Shown here piece after piece: positions 60,029 through 64,000 of a stretch of DNA of 64,000 nt. This DNA comes from Streptomyces violaceusniger (GTDB taxonomy: Bacteria > Actinomycetota > Actinomycetes > Streptomycetales > Streptomycetaceae): contig BJHW01000001.1 in assembly GCA_005405945.1 (NCBI GenBank), positions 7,316,001 through 7,380,000 on the forward strand, written 5' to 3'. The translations under genes were made by a program, and so were the position numbers. Positions within the stretch are counted from its first letter, which is position 1. Each line of letters opens with the position of its first letter. The notes under the pieces were generated by a model. That model did no database searches. It was given only the letters and a program-made list of their open reading frames with translations, and was not told the origin of the DNA.

Positions 60029-60517
60029 ATGGCCACACGACGCCAGCGGCAGGTCACGCAGCGACGGCTGCACGAATCGATCATCGACCTCATCGCGATC
60101 ATGAACCAGCCGCACCGGGACGAGATCCTCATCGCCGAAGCGGGCATCCAGCTCGACCGGGCGCTCTTCCCGCTGATCGTGGGCATCCACCGGTTCGCCC
60201 CGATCGGCGTGGTCGAGCTCGCCGACCGAGCGGGCCGTGACCACACCACGGTCAGCCGCCAGGTCGCGAAGCTCGCGGAGTTGGGCCTGGTCGAACGCCG
60301 CCCCAGCGCGGAAGACCGCCGCGTGAAGGAAGCCCTCCTCACCGAGGAGGGGCGCCGCGTCATCGACGCGATCGACGCGGCGCGCGGGCGACTCAACCAG
60401 CCGGTGTTCGAGCAGTGGAGCGACCGGGACCTGGTGGAGCTGGAACGGCTCATGCGGCGCTACGTGAACGACCTGGTCGGCTGGTCCGCGGCCGAGAAGG
60501 CCGCGGACGACCGCTGA
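60029..60517 (+). CDS. MarR-family transcriptional regulator
   Basis: This is 162 residues. The winged helix is FAPIGVVELADRAGRDHTTVSRQVAKLAELGLVERRPSAEDRRVKEALLTEEGRRV, with the conserved wing DRRVK. Nine nt after the monooxygenase stop, same direction, so one operon is likely, with the regulator sensing an aromatic ligand or oxidant (inference). No strong ribosome site; translation may couple to the upstream gene. Confidence 0.9.
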   Translation: MATRRQRQVTQRRLHESIIDLIAIMNQPHRDEILIAEAGIQLDRALFPLIVGIHRFAPIGVVELADRAGRDHTTVSRQVAKLAELGLVERRPSAEDRRVKEALLTEEGRRVIDAIDAARGRLNQPVFEQWSDRDLVELERLMRRYVNDLVGWSAAEKAADDR

Positions 60518-60520
60518 TCC

Positions 60521-60724
60521 TTACGCCGCTGTGCCGAGGTGGTCGAGCTGCCCTGCTTTGGCGCTGCGTATGAGGGCGTCCAGGGCGTTGGGGGTGGTGG
60601 TGAGGATGGTGTCGGGTTCGTCGCTTTCGCGGAGTCGGATGGTGGCGCTGTCGGGCGCCGAGACGTAGACGCAGGCGTTGCCTGTGGAGCTGTACGAGGA
60701 CTTCTGCCATTCGCGGGTGGCCAA
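60521..60724 (-). CDS. DUF397 domain protein
   Basis: This is 67 residues from a TTG (MATREWQKSSYSSTGNACVYVS), GAAAGGGAA upstream. WQKSSYSSxxGNxCVxV and IRLRESDEPDTIL are the DUF397 signature. Such proteins are nearly always encoded after an XRE/DUF5753 regulator in Streptomyces (the BldB/WhiJ-like system). It follows the XRE stop by one nt. Confidence 0.9.
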   Translation of the reverse strand: MATREWQKSSYSSTGNACVYVSAPDSATIRLRESDEPDTILTTTPNALDALIRSAKAGQLDHLGTAA

Positions 60725-60725
60725 C

Positions 60726-61586
60726 TCATTTCCCTTTCAGGGATCGGATGATGCTCTGGATGAGGTCGCGCGATTTCGGCTCGGTGAGGGCCACCGCTTC
60801 CATGCGATCCAGCACAATGCGGTACCTCTCCAACTGGGCAGGTGCGTCGAGTAGTTCGGAGCCATGCTCCGTATCGAGCTGCACGGTGTCCAGTTGCGGG
60901 ACGGGACCGGTGGCATAAAGGATCGACGGGCCCGAGCCGGGGAACGACCCCGCCTCGAAGGGGATCACCAGCACCTTGATGTGGGCGTGCTCGCTCATGT
61001 CGAGGATGTGTTGGAGCTGTCCGCGTGCTACGTCCGGTCCACCGAAGCGCATCCGTAGAGCGGCCTCATGGACGATGGCCGTATAGGGCGTGGGCTTGTC
61101 CCGGTAGAGGATGGCCTGCCGCTTCACGCGGTGGGAAACGTGGTGCTCGACGTCCGGCGGAGTCAACGGCGGGACCGCCTGCCGGAAGATCTCGCGGGCG
61201 TGGTCGATGGTCTGGAGCAGACCAGGCATGTGCGCGATGTAGGCCGAGCGCAGCTCCATGGCGTGGTGTTCCAGCTCGGCCAGATCGAGCAATCCGGCGG
61301 CGAGCGTCTCCCGGTACTCCTCCCACCAGCCCCGCTTGCGTTCCACCGCCATGTCGATGAGCGCCGCGATCAGAGCTTCGTCCCCGCACGAGTAGTTCCG
61401 CGCCAGCGCTCGCAGCCGCTCCGCGCTGACTCCGAACCGGCTCGCCTCGATGTTGCTGATGGCCGTCTGATTGGTGCCGAGCAGGCGCCCGGCCTCGGTC
61501 GATGTCAAACCGGCGCGTTCCCGAAGCCTGCGCAGCTCGGTGCCGAGGCGGAGTTGGCGTGCTGTCGGAACACTTCTCTGAGGCAT
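60726..61586 (-). CDS. XRE-family regulator with DUF5753 domain
   Basis: This is about 286 residues. The N-terminal HTH is LGTELRRLRERAGLTSTEAGRLLGTNQTAISNIEASRFGVS. The DUF5753 part follows (IAHMPGLLQTIDHAREIFR, HHVSHRVKRQAILY, PFEAGSFPGSGPSILYA). Start choice among ATG 61586, ATG 61607 and GTG 61625 is uncertain because none has a strong ribosome site. The paired DUF397 gene and divergent ATPase gene form the familiar Streptomyces regulatory triad. Confidence 0.88.
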   Translation of the reverse strand: MPQRSVPTARQLRLGTELRRLRERAGLTSTEAGRLLGTNQTAISNIEASRFGVSAERLRALARNYSCGDEALIAALIDMAVERKRGWWEEYRETLAAGLLDLAELEHHAMELRSAYIAHMPGLLQTIDHAREIFRQAVPPLTPPDVEHHVSHRVKRQAILYRDKPTPYTAIVHEAALRMRFGGPDVARGQLQHILDMSEHAHIKVLVIPFEAGSFPGSGPSILYATGPVPQLDTVQLDTEHGSELLDAPAQLERYRIVLDRMEAVALTEPKSRDLIQSIIRSLKGK

Positions 61587-61738
61587 TCGCCGATTCTCTC
61601 TGCTCATGCGCAACAGGCGCGTCACTCACACGGGTGGCATTTCAAGCACTTCTATCGCTGCCGTCGAATAGTTTATGCCGACGGCGCTACGGTGTGTGCT
61701 CGGACACAGTCCAACTCCTCGCACCAAACGGAGACTTC

Positions 61739-62242
61739 ATGCCCACCCCTGCGCCGGAAACGCCGGAAAACCCCTGGTCCTACTCACTACGCCTGCCCCA
61801 TGACCCCCGCGCCGCGGCCATCGCCCGGACTACCCTCCGTGCGGTCCTCGCCCGGCACGGGCTGGGCGAACTCACCGACCCCGCGACCCTCGTCGCGAGC
61901 GAGATGGTCACCAACGCCTACCGCCACACCACCGGCCCGGCCGAAATGCGTGTCCGCGCCGTGGAGGAGGGGCGTCTGCGGATCAGCGTGTGGGACACCA
62001 ACCCGGACATCCCGCCGCCCTTCGACAAGCCCCCGGCCCTCTTCGACCGCTCGTCCGCCCTCGCCGAGGCCTCCGCGAACACCGAGGCCACGTACGGCCG
62101 TGGCCTCCTCATCGTCCGGATCTGCGCCGACAACTGGGGCGGTTACGCCCTCGCCGACGAGCTCTTCGGGCGGAGAGGCAAGCTGCTCTGGTTCGAACTC
62201 GCACCCCAACACCCCTGCGATGCCTTCGAGATCGCCGCCTAA
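61739..62242 (+). CDS. RsbW-like ATP-binding (HATPase_c) protein
   Basis: This is 167 residues. N box VASEMVTNAYRHTTGPAEMRV, G1 box VWDTNPDIPPP, and GRGLLIVRICADNWGG (G2 region) give the GHKL ATPase fold of anti-sigma kinases without other histidine-kinase domains. C-terminal LLWFELAP is usual in this group. It is divergent from the XRE/DUF397 pair. The partner sigma or anti-anti-sigma factor is not in the window. Confidence 0.9.
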   Translation: MPTPAPETPENPWSYSLRLPHDPRAAAIARTTLRAVLARHGLGELTDPATLVASEMVTNAYRHTTGPAEMRVRAVEEGRLRISVWDTNPDIPPPFDKPPALFDRSSALAEASANTEATYGRGLLIVRICADNWGGYALADELFGRRGKLLWFELAPQHPCDAFEIAA

Positions 62243-62269
62243 CGCCCGCCGGGCGTCATCCGCCGGGCG

Positions 62270-62920
62270 TCATCCGCCGGGCGTCATGGCCGGTGGGAAG
62301 GAGTTCAGCTCCGGCTCGCCGTAGGACTCGTAGGGTTCGTCCTTCTCCTGGCTCGTGTCCGGGTCCATCGCGCAGGGCCCGCCGCTGCCCCCGCTGAGCC
62401 GCCGGAACTCCGCCTCCCAGGTGATCCCGGTGCTGAAGCCGCCGTCGCGCTCGGCCTTGACGCTCCACTCCTCGAGCTGCTCGTCCTTGCCGAACCGCGT
62501 GATGCGCCACCCCTCCGCCTTGAGGTGATCCCGCACCCTGCGCAGCGCGGGCAGCGCCTCCGCCCGGTCCACCTTGCCGATCGACCACCCGTGGATCAGC
62601 TGGTACGCGCCTTCCACGGGCGGGTCGGCGAAGCTGAACAGGCCGTCCGGGTAGCAGTAGTTGGAGTCGTAGGTGTTGTGGTTGTCGACATCGACGTAAC
62701 CACCTTCGACGGTGCGGTCGATGCCGAGCGCGGCATAGGCGTCCCGGGAGTACCCGGAGAGCTGGCGCGCCCGCTTCTCGGGATCGACGTCGGGATAGGT
62801 GGAGTCGACGCTCGCGTACGCGAGCCCGGCGATTCCGGCCACGGCCAGGGCCAGCACGCTGGTGCACCCGACGCGCCACCCATCGCCGCCCTTTCTGGCG
62901 GGTGCCTCACTTTCGGTCAT
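62270..62920 (-). CDS. Membrane-anchored hypothetical protein
   Basis: This is 216 residues: a short cytoplasmic head (MTESEAPARKGGDGW), one helix (VGCTSVLALAVAGIAGLAYAS) and an acidic external domain with GYVDVDNHNTYDSNYCYPDGLFSF and VRDHLKAEGWRITRFGKDEQ. No family recognised beyond similarity to Streptomyces membrane proteins of unknown role. GCCGGGCGTCATC repeats occur just after its stop (62249-62287). Confidence 0.7.
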   Translation of the reverse strand: MTESEAPARKGGDGWRVGCTSVLALAVAGIAGLAYASVDSTYPDVDPEKRARQLSGYSRDAYAALGIDRTVEGGYVDVDNHNTYDSNYCYPDGLFSFADPPVEGAYQLIHGWSIGKVDRAEALPALRRVRDHLKAEGWRITRFGKDEQLEEWSVKAERDGGFSTGITWEAEFRRLSGGSGGPCAMDPDTSQEKDEPYESYGEPELNSFPPAMTPGG

Positions 62921-63149
62921 ATACCGGACGGTAGGTCCCGGCCCCGGCGGTCCGGATCCGTGCCGTCACCCATCACGGCGTAGGTATCCGTACTCACCCG
63001 GACGGGACTCATCCGAGCGGGGTCGCGGTCCCGCTGGTCCCCCTGTCACCAGCGCATTAGCCGTCCGTTAGCAGAACGCCAATCCGATCTCCGAAGCTGA
63101 TGGTCGTCCGGGAGCGAGACGAGAGAACAGAAACAACAGGAGCACCACC

Positions 63150-63803
63150 ATGAACACCGCCACCACCAAGCGCTTCCGCGGCCGTGCCGGCCGCCGCATC
63201 GCCGCCGCCATGGTCGCCGCCGCGGCGCTGGGCCTGGGGGCCACGGCCTGCGGTCCCGACGACTCCGAGTCCGCCGGTTCCTCGAGCTCCTCCGCCGCGC
63301 CCGCCTCGCAGGACGCCTCGGCCACGGCCCAGTCAACGGGCGGCTCCGCCAAGGGGGGCTCTTCCACGGGCGGCTCCGCCAAGGAGGGCTCTTCCACGGG
63401 CGGTTCCTCCTCGAACAACTCCGGCTCGCAGGGCCAGAACGGCGGCGGCACCGGTGGCGGGTCCGCCGCCTCCTCCGGCGGCGGCGTCGCCAACGCGGGC
63501 AACCACCACACGTACGTCGGCAAGCTGCAGTACCTCGCACCCGGCAAGCTGATCGTCCACCCCCAGGACGGCAGCACCGACCAGGCGTTCTACGTCTCCA
63601 ACGCCACCCAGATCTTCGGCGCGGCCGCGATCTGCGGCGAGGAGTCCGGCCACGTGGCCCTCGGCAAGGACGGCTACGGCACCACGAAGTGCACCGCGGA
63701 CGATCTGGAGAAGGCCGCGAAGACCGGCAGCGTGACCGTCCGCGTCACCTTGAGCACCAAGTCCGCCGGTGCCGAAACGGTCGAGGAGAAGTACCACCCG
63801 TAA
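63150..63803 (+). CDS. Secreted lipoprotein, Ser/Gly-rich
   Basis: This is 217 residues. The signal peptide RIAAAMVAAAALGLGATAC ends in a lipobox (GATAC, Cys34 by count). Residues 35-115 are a low-complexity Ser/Gly/Ala/Asn stretch with repeated GGSAKGGSSTGGSAKEGSST units. The C-terminal about 100 residues are a small domain (HHTYVGKLQYLAPGKLIVHP, FYVSNATQIFGAAAICG) with two cysteines. GAGCACCACC upstream is a weak ribosome site. Function unknown. Confidence 0.8.
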   Translation: MNTATTKRFRGRAGRRIAAAMVAAAALGLGATACGPDDSESAGSSSSSAAPASQDASATAQSTGGSAKGGSSTGGSAKEGSSTGGSSSNNSGSQGQNGGGTGGGSAASSGGGVANAGNHHTYVGKLQYLAPGKLIVHPQDGSTDQAFYVSNATQIFGAAAICGEESGHVALGKDGYGTTKCTADDLEKAAKTGSVTVRVTLSTKSAGAETVEEKYHP

Positions 63804-63840
63804 GCCCCGCACCCGGCACCCCGGTACCCCGCGACCACAC

Positions 63841-63884
63841 GAACGGGCCGCCGGCTCCCCGAGAGGGGAGCCGGCGGCCCGTTC
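63841..63884 (+). terminator. Terminator after the lipoprotein gene
   Basis: A perfect 20-bp stem (GAACGGGCCGCCGGCTCCCC) with a GAGA loop lies 37 nt after the stop. The remaining ~115 nt to the window edge show no gene. Confidence 0.9.
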
Positions 63885-64000
63885 GCCGTCAATCCGTCAA
63901 AGCGTCAATTCCGCGCGGCCCGCCGCCAAGGCGTCAGTGGGCGCCCGGGCGCCCGCCGTGGCGGGCGGGAGGTCGGTCTGGACGCCCGGGTCGCCCGCGT

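Overview
The window is a high-GC actinobacterial chromosome segment, almost certainly Streptomyces. It carries whiB7/wblC with an AT-hook, sigR-rsrA, a SARP regulator, UPF0182, the PPA1309 family, an XRE/DUF397/ATPase triad and two initiator tRNAs. From memory, the order uvrD2-whiB7-...-hisN-rsgA-aroA-sigR-rsrA-...-nrdBA resembles the S. coelicolor core around SCO5188-SCO5226. This was not checked against a database.

Layout. 1-1.7 kb: the 3' end of uvrD2, then whiB7 behind its own promoter, a leader ORF and an attenuator. 1.7-12.7 kb: housekeeping and conserved genes (UbiB-like kinase, ThiF-like protein, zinc peptidase, a TerD/AIM24 trio, NUDIX, DUF2342-type protease, SDR, moaE). 13-23.5 kb: Lon-like PDZ protease, UPF0182 membrane protein, two tRNA-fMet genes around a Sel1-repeat gene, catR-like repressor and catalase, CBS protein. 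23.5-31 kb: hisN, TetR, SMR exporter, rsgA, aroA, M50 peptidase, SRAP, hydrolase. 31-37.7 kb: sigR-rsrA with an autoregulatory SigR promoter, a pair of HD-domain proteins, a TPR protein. 38.5-42.7 kb: def and nrdA-nrdB behind two NrdR boxes. 43-50.8 kb: an accessory island with a SARP and an AraC regulator and a five-gene operon for a cysteine-rich secreted peptide (precursor, MauE, TlpA-like thioredoxin, ABC exporter, S26 peptidase). 51-64 kb: accessory genes, including phage-like genes, an ECF sigma/membrane-protein pair, a sortase-type surface protein, a flavin monooxygenase with a MarR regulator, and a lipoprotein.

The most novel-looking system is the peptide operon at 46986-50741. A 61-residue precursor has an Ala-rich leader and an eight-cysteine core. 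It sits upstream of a two-component thiol redox module, an exporter without a peptidase domain and a small signal-peptidase-like protein. No lanthionine, cyclodehydratase or radical-SAM enzyme is adjacent. A disulfide-stabilised, exported peptide is the simplest reading.

Data quality. At least fifteen frame breaks occur in conserved genes, among them nrdA, nrdB and def. Each one is repaired by adding one base to a G or C run. The common direction and site type point to homopolymer under-calling in the assembly rather than real pseudogenes. Affected genes are annotated as full-length CDS with the break noted.

Several intergenic regions carry GC-rich tandem repeats (7, 21, 25, 26 and 52 bp units) and a dispersed inverted-repeat element.
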